In this document: positions 44,020 through 52,800 of the stretch, in pieces | Layout of the letters: each line of letters opens with the position of its first letter | Position numbering within the stretch: the stretch's first letter is position 1 | Assembly (NCBI GenBank): GCA_020638975.1 | Contig: JACKHN010000007.1 | Coordinates: 280,461-344,460, forward strand | Length of the DNA: 64,000 nucleotides | Reading direction: 5' to 3' | From: Planctomycetaceae bacterium | GTDB lineage: Bacteria; Planctomycetota; Planctomycetia; Pirellulales; Pirellulaceae | Notes under the pieces: model-generated | Database searches by the model: none | The model's input: only the letters and a program-made list of their open reading frames with translations | What the model was told of the DNA's origin: nothing | Made by a program: the position numbers and the translations under genes

Positions 44020-45438
44020 CTAGCGAGTCGTTCGCCCCGTTTGTTGCGTCTTGGCTTGGCGAATGACATTGAAGTAGTAGCTTGAGTTTGCGTGAAACCG
44101 CTCGAGTGCTGGCTCGTCGGCGAATAGAGCGATTGGACCAGGCTCGTCAATGTACAAGCCGAACTCGCGGCGACCTGGAACGAGCTGTCCCGTTTCAGCA
44201 AAGCGAACGGGGTCGTAGCCTGCCATGAGCGGTGCATAGACATGCGGGCTGGCGAGGAACTGTTGTTGCTGCTCGGGTCCTGCGAACAAGTAAACGCGAC
44301 CTTCGTGAACCGCTCCCCATTTTTTATCTCCGGGAGTCCAGACGCGATTTTGTACGAGCGTCACTGGGCAGTAACCTTCGAGCGATATTTGTGGTTGAGT
44401 CGGATTTGGCTGTGCTTGCGGAGCCGAGGGCTGCGATGGAGCACCACCGTTGAATCCAGGCTGAGCGGCTGGGGGAGCAGAGTAGTTCTGCGCTGGTGGA
44501 TTGTACGAACCTTGATTCTGCGCGACTCGTGGCTGCGAAGCACCACGATCTTGCTGCCAAGGCAGTGAGGCGCCTTCTCGCGCAACTCCACCATCCGCCT
44601 CGGGTGCGGCGAACTGATTCGTCTGAGGTGCCACGTTGTGTTGAGCTTGGCTCGAATTACTTGCGTCATAGCCAGGCGTCGGCTTAGCACCCCAACGAGA
44701 ACCGGTCGTGTTGCTGCTCGGAGCCGCTTCTTGTCCGTAAGGATTGGCGTAGCGTGGAGCAAGCTCCTGCTGTTGTGGGGCGGTCTCTTGGGTGAGCGGG
44801 TTCGCGTAGCGATTTTGGGAGTAACCAGCGGTCGGACTCGACGTCGGTGCTGCTGGCTGAGCCGATGGCGATTGGCCATAGCCACCCTGACCGTAAGGTG
44901 ATGAGGCCGTTTGAGCAGGCGCGTAGCCGCCGTAAGGACTCGCATTCGCAGTCTCTTGCTGAGGGCGAGTTACGGCTGGGGCCGAGTTCGGAGAGACAGG
45001 CACATAAGCCCCGACACTGGCCTGAGCACGAATCCCATCCAACATTGCGATGTATTGATTCGAGTCTTGAAGGCTCTGGAATCGCTGGACCTCGCGACCT
45101 TCCGGAGTCACAATGACATCCGTAGGAACTCGTTCAATCTTGTAGAACTCCGCTAACTGCGGCTGCTGGTTTGCGTTAATCTTGACCGGCACATAGCCAG
45201 TCGTTAGCGCCCGGATGAATTCGGGTTGGTTGAAGACATTGCGTTCGACCTGTTGGCAAGGCAGACAGCCGTCGCCCCAGAAATGCAGCAGCACCAGCCG
45301 GTTTTGGCGTTCGGCAGTGTCCCGAGCCTGGCGCAGGTCTGTGATCCATGGAATCTTGTCTTGGGCCACGACAGGGGCCGCGACAGCGATTAGAACCGCA
45401 CAAAGGATCATCCGATGTAGTGATTGAATCCGCTTCAT
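44020..45438 (-). CDS. Exported thioredoxin-like protein with Pro/Gln-rich linker and YHS-like domain
   Basis: A 472-residue exported protein. A signal peptide (residues 1-26, ending PVVAQ) precedes a thioredoxin-fold domain (about 28-125) with the active-site Cys58 and Cys61 in WGDGCLPCQQVE and the cis-Pro loop ERVPTDVIV. Residues about 150-355 form a long linker rich in Pro, Gln, Ala, Ser and Tyr with repeated (S/N)PYG and YANP units. The C-terminal part (about 360-430) resembles a YHS metal-binding domain (LEGYCPVTLVQNRVW, then KKWGAVHEGRVYLFAG and MAGYDPVRF). The ATG at 45438 is preferred over an in-frame GTG two codons upstream. It may be a periplasmic disulfide or metal-handling protein. 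A palindrome (CGACTCGC at 44011, GCGAGTCG at 44023) overlaps the stop codon and could end transcription. Confidence 0.8.
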   Translation of the reverse strand: MKRIQSLHRMILCAVLIAVAAPVVAQDKIPWITDLRQARDTAERQNRLVLLHFWGDGCLPCQQVERNVFNQPEFIRALTTGYVPVKINANQQPQLAEFYKIERVPTDVIVTPEGREVQRFQSLQDSNQYIAMLDGIRAQASVGAYVPVSPNSAPAVTRPQQETANASPYGGYAPAQTASSPYGQGGYGQSPSAQPAAPTSSPTAGYSQNRYANPLTQETAPQQQELAPRYANPYGQEAAPSSNTTGSRWGAKPTPGYDASNSSQAQHNVAPQTNQFAAPEADGGVAREGASLPWQQDRGASQPRVAQNQGSYNPPAQNYSAPPAAQPGFNGGAPSQPSAPQAQPNPTQPQISLEGYCPVTLVQNRVWTPGDKKWGAVHEGRVYLFAGPEQQQQFLASPHVYAPLMAGYDPVRFAETGQLVPGRREFGLYIDEPGPIALFADEPALERFHANSSYYFNVIRQAKTQQTGRTTR

Positions 45439-46231
45439 GGTCACAATACTCGTTTGGAGGTGATTTCAATTCCCCGATCTGCCGGGGCGGAGCGACTTAC
45501 CCGGATATATCGGCAGCTGACCGGGCCGGTTGTAGTAAAAATGCCGGTTGTGTCAAACTTTTCCGGTTAGGGTGAAATTAGTCGTTGCACGCACTTTTCA
45601 CGCGAGGGCGTGCTGGCAGCGCCAGGATGTTGGAAAAAGTTCTCAAGTCACCTAGATAACCGTTGATCAATAGGTTGACATAGCCGATGAAGTTAGTAAG
45701 ATTCCGTAAGTTTTCAGCCTGTAGCTAGATACAGGTTTCGCTTGCCCAGCAACATTTACCTGTGGGCACCCCAGATAAGAAAAGAACGAACTCACGCCCA
45801 AGGCGTGCGATCTGCGGGGGTGAGGGACGCATTTCTTTTACGAAGCGATGCACCACGGCTGCTCACGACGATGGACTGTCCTCGTGAGAAGAACTTCCCT
45901 ACAGCTAGGTAGGGCAAGCGTTGAAAACAAACTACCCCATTAGGTTCGATTCTTGATTTGGCTATGGAGCCGGTTGGCTCGTCGAAGCAAGCGTCGTGGA
46001 AGTTTCTGAGTTTTCATGGGGATCTGCGGAGTTCGCACCGGCCACTCGATGGGTTGCTAGCTGACTTCGCCTACCAAAAAAGCATTCCTGAAGATTTAAT
46101 GCCGCCACCTCACCTCGCTTGTAGTGGGTGGCTGGGTCAAGTCGTTTCGCAACGCGAGCTGCTTCCCGGTATGAAGGGCGTCGGTATTCTCAATTTGATG
46201 GCGGAGTTTCCGCTGTTTCCAGGGTAAGTAC
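45439..46231. other. 793-bp region upstream of rho: likely long leader or small RNA
   Basis: No convincing protein gene. It holds a promoter-like pair (45675-45702) and several perfect short hairpins downstream: CCTGTA/TACAGG at 45718-45735 and CTCACGA/TCGTGAG at 45862-45888, plus CCCTACAGCTAGGTAGGG near 45900. An 89-codon frame from a TTG at 45958 stops 4 bp before the rho start; it has no clear ribosome-binding site, and I cannot tell whether it is translated. Confidence 0.5.
45675..45702 (+). promoter_or_regulatory. Probable promoter of the rho leader or a small RNA
   Basis: TTGACA (45675-45680), a 16-bp spacer, and TAAGAT (45697-45702). The -35 is perfect and the -10 matches four of six. 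Transcription would start near 45708, about 520 bases before the rho start codon. Confidence 0.5.
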
Positions 46232-47581
46232 ATGGGTAAGAAGAATTTTCGTGGCCGAGGTGGGTCCGATGGCGGTGGACAAGGCGGAGGGCAGGGGGGC
46301 GGACGCGGGCGCGGAGGCCGAGGTCGAGGAGGCGGAGCCCAAGGCGGCGGTCAGAATAACGGCCAAGGACGACGTCGACGACGCGGCGGTGGAGGCGGAC
46401 AACGCCGAGGCGAGGGTGGGGATGTCGAACCCGTCGAAGACAATGACATCCCATCGGAACCCGGGCAGGGGCTCCTCGAGCTTCATCCCAATGGATACGG
46501 ATTCTTACGCAGCCCAGACAATAATTACTCTCGCGAACGGAGCGATCCATTCGTTCCTGGAGCGATGATCGAGAAGTTCGGCTTGCGGCAAGGTGTCCTG
46601 ATCAGCGGGATTATCCAGCATGCCCGCAAACAACAAGGCCCACGACTTCGCGAGATCACCGATGTCGATGGGATGAGGCCCGATGAATATTCGAAGATCA
46701 AACACTTCGATTCACTCACGGCCATCAATCCAGAACAGTGGTATCGCCTCGAAACGGGACCGCAACCGCTGACGAACCGCGTCATGGATCTGCTGACACC
46801 ACTCGGTCGCGGGCAACGTGCGCTGATCGTCGCGCCGCCGCGAACAGGCAAGACGATTATGCTGCAGAACATCAGCCACGGGATTTCCACCAACTATCCT
46901 GGCGTCAAACTGATCGTGCTGCTGATCGACGAGCGGCCCGAGGAAGTGACGGACATGAAACGCAATGTCAACGGCGAGGTCATCGCCAGCAGCCTTGATA
47001 TGGACGTCGAAAGTCACGTTCGGTTGTCTCAGTTGGTGATCGAACGCTGCAAGCGTCTCGCTGAAATGGGCCAAGATGTATTTCTGTTGATGGACTCGAT
47101 CACACGTCTCGCTCGTGCGTTCAACAAGTGGGTTGGCAACACGGGGCGCACCATGAGCGGCGGCGTCGACATCAAAGCCATGGACGTGCCCAAGAAGCTG
47201 TTCGCGACCGCGCGTGCGTTTGAAGAGGGCGGCTCGTTGACCGTCGTCGGTACCGCATTGGTAGATACCGGCAGCCGGATGGACGAGTTGATTTTTCAAG
47301 AGTTCAAGGGCACAGGAAACATGGAGTGTGTTCTCGATCGCAAACTGTCAGATCGGCGGGTATGGCCGTCCATCGACATCACGCAATCGGGCACGCGACG
47401 CGAGGAGTTGTTACTCGACCCCGATACGCTGCACGCCGTCACGATGCTGCGACGGACGCTGACCTCGATGCACCCGGTCGACGCGATGGAGCAATTGATC
47501 AAACAGTTGGGGCGCTTCAAGACGAATGAGGAGTTTATCAAGCTGATCAGCGGTGCAGGCGGCGTAGGTGCCTCCAGATAG
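46232..47581 (+). CDS. rho: Transcription termination factor Rho with Gly/Arg-rich N-terminus
   Basis: Hexameric RNA-dependent ATPase that ends transcription. The 449-residue protein has a cold-shock-like RNA-binding domain (from about residue 78, GLLELHPNGYGFLRSPDNNYS) and the RecA-like motor with Walker A APPRTGKT (Lys207), Walker B VFLLMDSITRLARA, Q-loop GGVDIKAMDVPKKLFATAR and R-loop GTGNMECVLDR. The usual N-terminal helix bundle is absent. In its place the first 60 residues are almost only Gly, Arg and Gln (GGGRGRGGRGRGGG, RRRRRGGGGGQRRG), an RGG-type disordered tail. The Walker A has Arg-Thr where E. coli has Lys-Ala. The start follows a weak AGGGTAAG site. A long structured leader lies upstream. 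Confidence 0.95.
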   Translation: MGKKNFRGRGGSDGGGQGGGQGGGRGRGGRGRGGGAQGGGQNNGQGRRRRRGGGGGQRRGEGGDVEPVEDNDIPSEPGQGLLELHPNGYGFLRSPDNNYSRERSDPFVPGAMIEKFGLRQGVLISGIIQHARKQQGPRLREITDVDGMRPDEYSKIKHFDSLTAINPEQWYRLETGPQPLTNRVMDLLTPLGRGQRALIVAPPRTGKTIMLQNISHGISTNYPGVKLIVLLIDERPEEVTDMKRNVNGEVIASSLDMDVESHVRLSQLVIERCKRLAEMGQDVFLLMDSITRLARAFNKWVGNTGRTMSGGVDIKAMDVPKKLFATARAFEEGGSLTVVGTALVDTGSRMDELIFQEFKGTGNMECVLDRKLSDRRVWPSIDITQSGTRREELLLDPDTLHAVTMLRRTLTSMHPVDAMEQLIKQLGRFKTNEEFIKLISGAGGVGASR

Positions 47582-47758
47582 GACGATGCGGATTATCGGA
47601 TAGGTCCGATTCCGCTGGTCGCACGAGTCGCAAGACTGACACTCAGGGATCTATAGCGACTCCCCTCCGAACGCCGATGGCAATGGATGCCCCTTCGCTC
47701 GGACGCGAGGACAGTTTGAGGCTTGGATGCCACTCCCCGCCCAATCGGAGTCCAGCCG

Positions 47759-48934
47759 ATGTTGTCTGTCCGTACTTGCGCGCTCACTCTTCTTCGCATT
47801 GCGTTCGTTGCGATCATACCTTCCCGCGCCGTTACCGAGGAGTTGCCCTTTCCACCGCCGAGGCCTTCGCTAAAGACGCTCGAGCAGATTCAGGGGGTGC
47901 TCGCCGCGCAACCTACGACAAATTCTTCTGGGGAGCAAGGTGAGCTGATCACTGAGCGTTATCCGAATCGGGCCGTGCGATTGCAGCGTTACGTTATTCA
48001 GGACGCCGATCGGAACTATGTCAATCATGGTTCATGGATGATGTTCGATCCCAAAGGGCAAGTCATCGCACAAGGTGAGTATCGTAACGGCGAGCAGCAC
48101 GGGCCTTGGATGCGAGTCATGACCGACTTCCCCAGTGTCACCCCAGGCTTCAAAGCTCCGTTCATCTCACAGGCCGAATTCGAGGACGGCAAGCTTCACG
48201 GAACTTGGACGATCATCGATGCCCAGCAACACGTTGTCGGTTCGTGGCAGTTCAGCGAAGGAGAACTCGACGGCGCAGCGACGACTTGGTATCCGAGTGG
48301 CCAGCAGAAACGCGAGATGATTTTCTCACGCGGCGTTCCTGACGGCGAGTCAACCGCTTGGAAACCAAACGGACAGGTCTGGGCTCGTGAGTTCTATCGC
48401 GAAGGCAAACAGCTCATTCCCGTTGTCACGTACCATGATCAACAGCAAAAGGAGTCGGAAGGCTGGATGGTTCGTTCTAACTTCACGATCAACGCCAAGC
48501 TCGATTGGTGGAAGGGCACCATCGAAATCACGCGAACGGAAACGGAAGGCACCGACGTCAAGACAGGAAAATGGACAGAATGGTACGCCAACGGAACCGA
48601 GAAGTTCACCGGCACGTTTGACGAAGGCGTTGCTGTCGACCAGCACGTTTGGTGGCATCCGAACGGACAAAAGATGCTGGCGGGCACCTACGATTCCGGT
48701 ATGCAGGAAGGCCGTTGGACCGAGTGGTACGCCACTGGTATGAAACAGGTAGAAGGTGACTACATTGCGGGAACGAAGACCGGAACTTGGACGACATGGT
48801 CCGAGGAAGGTCTCGTCGCCAATGTCGAACACATCAAACGGGATTCCGATCGCGTTCGTCGTGGCGAATCAGGAATTGCGATTACCGAGGAGCTCAATGC
48901 CCCTCACAACGTATCACACCTATCGGCTCCTTAG
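47759..48934 (+). CDS. Exported YwqK/MORN-type repeat protein
   Basis: A 391-residue exported protein. The ATG at 47759 gives a signal peptide (CALTLLRIAFVAIIPSRA) and has GGAG upstream; the frame is open 12 codons further. The body is a series of MORN-like repeats of about 22-24 residues with the pattern YxNGxxHGxWxxxxxxG: GEYRNGEQHGPWMRV, GKLHGTWTIIDAQQ, GELDGAATTWYPSGQ, VPDGESTAWKPNGQ, TGKWTEWYANGTEKF, VDQHVWWHPNGQKM and QEGRWTEWYATGMKQ. In Bacillus the YwqK family is annotated as an antitoxin, but here the export signal and length argue for a surface or periplasmic repeat protein. It follows rho by 177 bp. Confidence 0.8.
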   Translation: MLSVRTCALTLLRIAFVAIIPSRAVTEELPFPPPRPSLKTLEQIQGVLAAQPTTNSSGEQGELITERYPNRAVRLQRYVIQDADRNYVNHGSWMMFDPKGQVIAQGEYRNGEQHGPWMRVMTDFPSVTPGFKAPFISQAEFEDGKLHGTWTIIDAQQHVVGSWQFSEGELDGAATTWYPSGQQKREMIFSRGVPDGESTAWKPNGQVWAREFYREGKQLIPVVTYHDQQQKESEGWMVRSNFTINAKLDWWKGTIEITRTETEGTDVKTGKWTEWYANGTEKFTGTFDEGVAVDQHVWWHPNGQKMLAGTYDSGMQEGRWTEWYATGMKQVEGDYIAGTKTGTWTTWSEEGLVANVEHIKRDSDRVRRGESGIAITEELNAPHNVSHLSAP

Positions 48935-48993
48935 AAACTGACAGTACGGCCCGTACCGCGGACGCCCACGTCCGCCGCAGGTTAGATTGAGTC

Positions 48994-49659
48994 GTGACAC
49001 CAACGCGAGAACAAGCTGCCGCCGGACAAGCCGTATATACGCCGCGGATGCTGCGGTTGTATGATCTGATCGTCCTTGGCGTGTCGAATCGATTCATTTG
49101 GAAGTGCCCGACTTCCAGGCTGCTGCGACTATATAACGACAATGTCTCGGCCAACCATCTCGATGTCGGCGTAGGCACAGGATACTACCTGGATCGATGT
49201 CGTTTCCCAATTGAGCAGCCGCAGATCACATTGCTCGACATGAACGCCAATTGCCTTCAGGCCGCTGCCGCACGGATCTCGCGTTATTCCCCAACGTGTT
49301 ACGAAGGCAATATCTTCGAGCCCTTGAATTTGAATGGAGCGAAGTTCGATTCGATTAGCCTGAACTACGTATTGCATTGCTTGCCGGGTACCATGCCGGA
49401 TAAACTAGTCGCCGTGAAACGTCTCGCCGAACTCCTAACACCCGGTGGAGTTTTATTCGGATCGACGCTTCTCTACGGCGGCGTGCCACGAAGTTGGCCT
49501 GCTCGTCGATTGATGGATTTCTACAATCGAAAACAGATCTTCACGAATGTTGACGACGATTTGAACACGCTCCAAGCGGGGTGCGCAGCGATCTTCGAAA
49601 CTTCGGAAATCGAAGCCGTCGGCTGCGCCGCGTTAATGTGCTGCCGCAATGCCCGTTAG
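48994..49659 (+). CDS. Class I SAM-dependent methyltransferase (GTG start)
   Basis: A 221-residue cytoplasmic methyltransferase. The Rossmann SAM-binding signature is NHLDVGVGTGYYLDRC, followed by the acidic end of strand 2 in ITLLDMNANCLQAAAAR, motif II around FDSISLNYVLHCLPG, and the post-motif segment LLTPGGVLFGSTLLYG. It has the sequence character of methyltransferases acting on small molecules or lipids (type 11/25), but the substrate is not evident. The start is the GTG at 48994; the first in-frame ATG (49048) would remove part of the N-terminal helix that precedes the SAM site. It may be co-transcribed with the YwqK-type gene 59 bp upstream. Confidence 0.83.
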   Translation: MTPTREQAAAGQAVYTPRMLRLYDLIVLGVSNRFIWKCPTSRLLRLYNDNVSANHLDVGVGTGYYLDRCRFPIEQPQITLLDMNANCLQAAAARISRYSPTCYEGNIFEPLNLNGAKFDSISLNYVLHCLPGTMPDKLVAVKRLAELLTPGGVLFGSTLLYGGVPRSWPARRLMDFYNRKQIFTNVDDDLNTLQAGCAAIFETSEIEAVGCAALMCCRNAR

Positions 49660-49673
49660 CAACGCTCGCGTAA

Positions 49674-49730
49674 GTGGGATAGGCTTCCAGCCTGTCAACG
49701 GCAATACGACCGGCTAGAAGCCAATCCCAC
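49674..49730. repeat. Palindromic intergenic repeat
   Basis: GTGGGATAGGCTTCCAGCC (from 49674) and GGCTAGAAGCCAATCCCAC (to 49730) are imperfect reverse complements with a 13-15 base centre. A separate small palindrome family from those near 9.9 kb and 20.0 kb. Confidence 0.8.
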
Positions 49731-49869
49731 ATGAGAAAATGTTTCACGAGCGATGCTTAGCTGTCTGCTTCTGTCGCTGCTGGACTGGGCAATGCTTCGG
49801 CGAAAGTGTTAGATTCTCCGGTAGCCAACAGAACGCCCCATCCGCGAACCAGCTCCCTCGACACGTCGT

Positions 49870-52800
49870 ATGGACGGAACCATGAACGAACACACGCCAC
49901 CGGCGAAAAACATCCCGTTTATCCCGTTAACTGTTGGAGCGATCCTCATCGTCGGTGCCGCTGTTGCACTTGTTAAGATGAATCGTCCGCCTAGCAACAC
50001 TCCCCTGCCAGGTCCAACTCCTGATCGGGAAGCTTCGCTCACGTCGGACGAAGCAAGTGCGCTGATCCGTACGGCTCAACTCGCGAACGGGCGTCTTGAA
50101 AACATCGAGTTGAGCAAGGCAGACGCGTTGTACTCAGAAATTATCGAACAGCTTCCCAACGAGTCGTTGGGAGTCCGCAATCAAGCGATTTGCCGCTATT
50201 TGCTGTTCGAACAACAAAAGATCGACACAACCGCCGTTCAACAAGCCTTGACGAAGTTGCAAGAACTCGAACCCGACGCGCCATCGACATATTGGCTACT
50301 TGGAAAGGTCGCGACCAAAGCCGGCATGACCGAAGCGGCTACTGCCGTCAAACACTTCGAACGTGCCGCCGAGTTGAGCTCCGAAGAGGCCGTTTATTGG
50401 TACGAGGCCTACGATGCCGCTCGGGTGTTGCCGGACGGTGAAGCGCAGGCCAAGGAGTTCCTCGCCCACGCCTATCGTCTGGCACCGAAGAATTTGTTTT
50501 TGCTCGGCGATTGGTTACTCGCACAAGCACAGGCAGAAGACCCATCGATGGCAGAAACCTTGGCGGCGGCGAAAGAGACTCTTGCTCCACTTCGCGACAC
50601 GGTGCTCAAGCGGCATAACGCCGACGTCTTCCAATTACTAGACGCGGCGAGTGAAGCGTTGGGGAAAGGGGATTGGAGCGGCGTCGTGCGTAATGCTCGC
50701 ATGTGCCTGAACGTAACACGCCCGAATGACTTCACACAGGGCGATAAACGCGCCCTCGCACCTCATGCCCTCGAGTTTGTCGTCCATGAGTTTAGTGACG
50801 CGGTTAAAGCGGTCGCACGACAGACGGCTGACGATCCACTCATCGACGTGAACTTCGTGAAAGTGCCGGAAGTGGCCGTTACCGGTGAAGTCCGAGATGC
50901 AATGCTAGTCGACTTCGATCTCGATGCGACTTTGGATTTGCTAGTTCTCAAAGCGGGCAGACTGACTGTCTATCGTCAGAGCGAATCATCGACTTGGGAT
51001 CCACTTGCGACGGTCGAGTTAGCCGGCGACTATACCGGGCTACTGGCAGCCGACTTGGATCGTGATCGCGATCACGAAGTGAACAAGCCTGCGAACGACG
51101 TAGCAGCTGGCGAATCGAAGTCCTGCTTTGATGCGGATGCTGATGTCGTCGTGTATGGCGAATCCGGACTAGTGTTCTTGCGCAACGTACGCGGCGAGGC
51201 CGGGAAACGCAAACTGGAGATCGTGGAACAAGAAACATCGCTCGCCAATATCAAAAACATTGTCACGGCGATCCTGGTTGACTTCGATCACGACAGCAAT
51301 TTGGATATCGTGTGCTCAACGCAGACCGGACTCGTGGCCCTGCTAGGGCAGGGCGAGATGGCGTTCGTGGATGTCAGTGACTACTCGACCTTTCCAACAC
51401 TCGACGCCTCGACTCCTATCACGAGCTTCGTTGCGGTCGACTGGGATCGCGACGTGGATATCGACATTGTTGCCGTCGCCAAGGACCAATCTCTCGGCTA
51501 TCTGGAAAACCTCCGCCACGGCAACTTCCGTTGGCAACCTTTTGGCGACGATTACACTTCGCTTCGCGACAGCAATTCGCTCGCCGTCGTTGAGTCTGAC
51601 GCGAACGTTTCTTGGGATCTGATGGGAACTGGCGCAACGGGCACTACGTTGCTGCAAACTCGAACTCCTCATGCCGGCAAGGTGCAATTCAAAGCCGCAA
51701 CAGTCGTATCCAAGCTCGAAGCCAACGGAATTGTCCTCGCCGACATCGACAACAATGGCCACCAAGATCCGATCACGTGGACCAACGAAGCAGTTTCGGT
51801 GATTCGCGCCAAGAGCGACGGCAGCTTTGCCGATTCGCTTGCCATCACCAACCTGCCAGCAAAAATACTCCGCTGTGACACTGGCGACGTGGACAACGAC
51901 GGCGACCTTGATCTGTGCGTCGTAACGTCGAACGAAGTTGCGTTGTTCACGAACGAAGGCGGCAATGCAAACAACTGGCTTTCGATTCGAGCCATGGGGC
52001 AAGTCGATAACGCGGGTAAAGCGAACCACAACGGCATCGGCAGCCTGATCGAAGTGAAGGCCGGGTCGCTTTATCAAGCTCAAGTTGTGTCGAAGCCGGT
52101 TACGCATTTCGGTCTTGGAAAAGAGCCCAACGCCGCGATCGTCCGCTTCTTATGGACGAACGGAGTGCCGCAAGACAAGCTCGAGCCGGTAGCCAATCAG
52201 GCCATGTGCGAGCTGATGACGCTGAAGGGATCTTGCCCGTACGTCTATACATGGACCGGCGAACGCTTCGAGTTCTTTACCGATTGCCTATGGGCGGCAC
52301 CAATCGGCTTGCAACTCGCCGAAGACGTGCTAGCTCCGTCGCGCAGTTGGGAGTATCTGCACATCCCAGGTGATCGACTTCGCGAGAAAGACGGACACTA
52401 CTCACTGCAAGTGACCGAAGAGTTGTGGGAGGCCGGATATTTTGACCTCGTGGATCTCATCGCCGTCGATCATCCTGCTGACGTCGAGATCTTCTCCAAC
52501 GAAAAGGTAGGCCCTGCCGAAATCTCCCAGTTTAAGTTGCATACCGTTCGCCAACGTCGCTATCCAATCGCGGCTGCGGACCAGCGTGGACGCGACGTTC
52601 TGCCGCTGGTTCACAAGCAAGACGGCCAGTACCTCCGCGCCTTCGACAAAACGATTGTGCCGGGGCTCGCCGAAGATCACTTCCTCGAACTTGACCTGGG
52701 AGAGCTCGAAGAGCCGAAGAAGATTGTGCTGTTTCTAACCGGCTGGATCTATCCAACTGACACTTCGCTGAATGTTGCTCTTTCACGCCACCCGCTCGTC

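Noticed and set aside
45935..45956. tRNA or tmRNA T-loop-like sequence GGTTCGATTC upstream of rho
   Set aside because: The flanking stem is mostly wobble pairs, and there is no matching acceptor stem, anticodon arm or CCA end around it.
45958..46227. 89-codon frame ending 4 bp before rho
   Set aside because: It starts with TTG (next ATG at 45964), has no ribosome-binding site and no family resemblance; recorded only as a possible leader frame.
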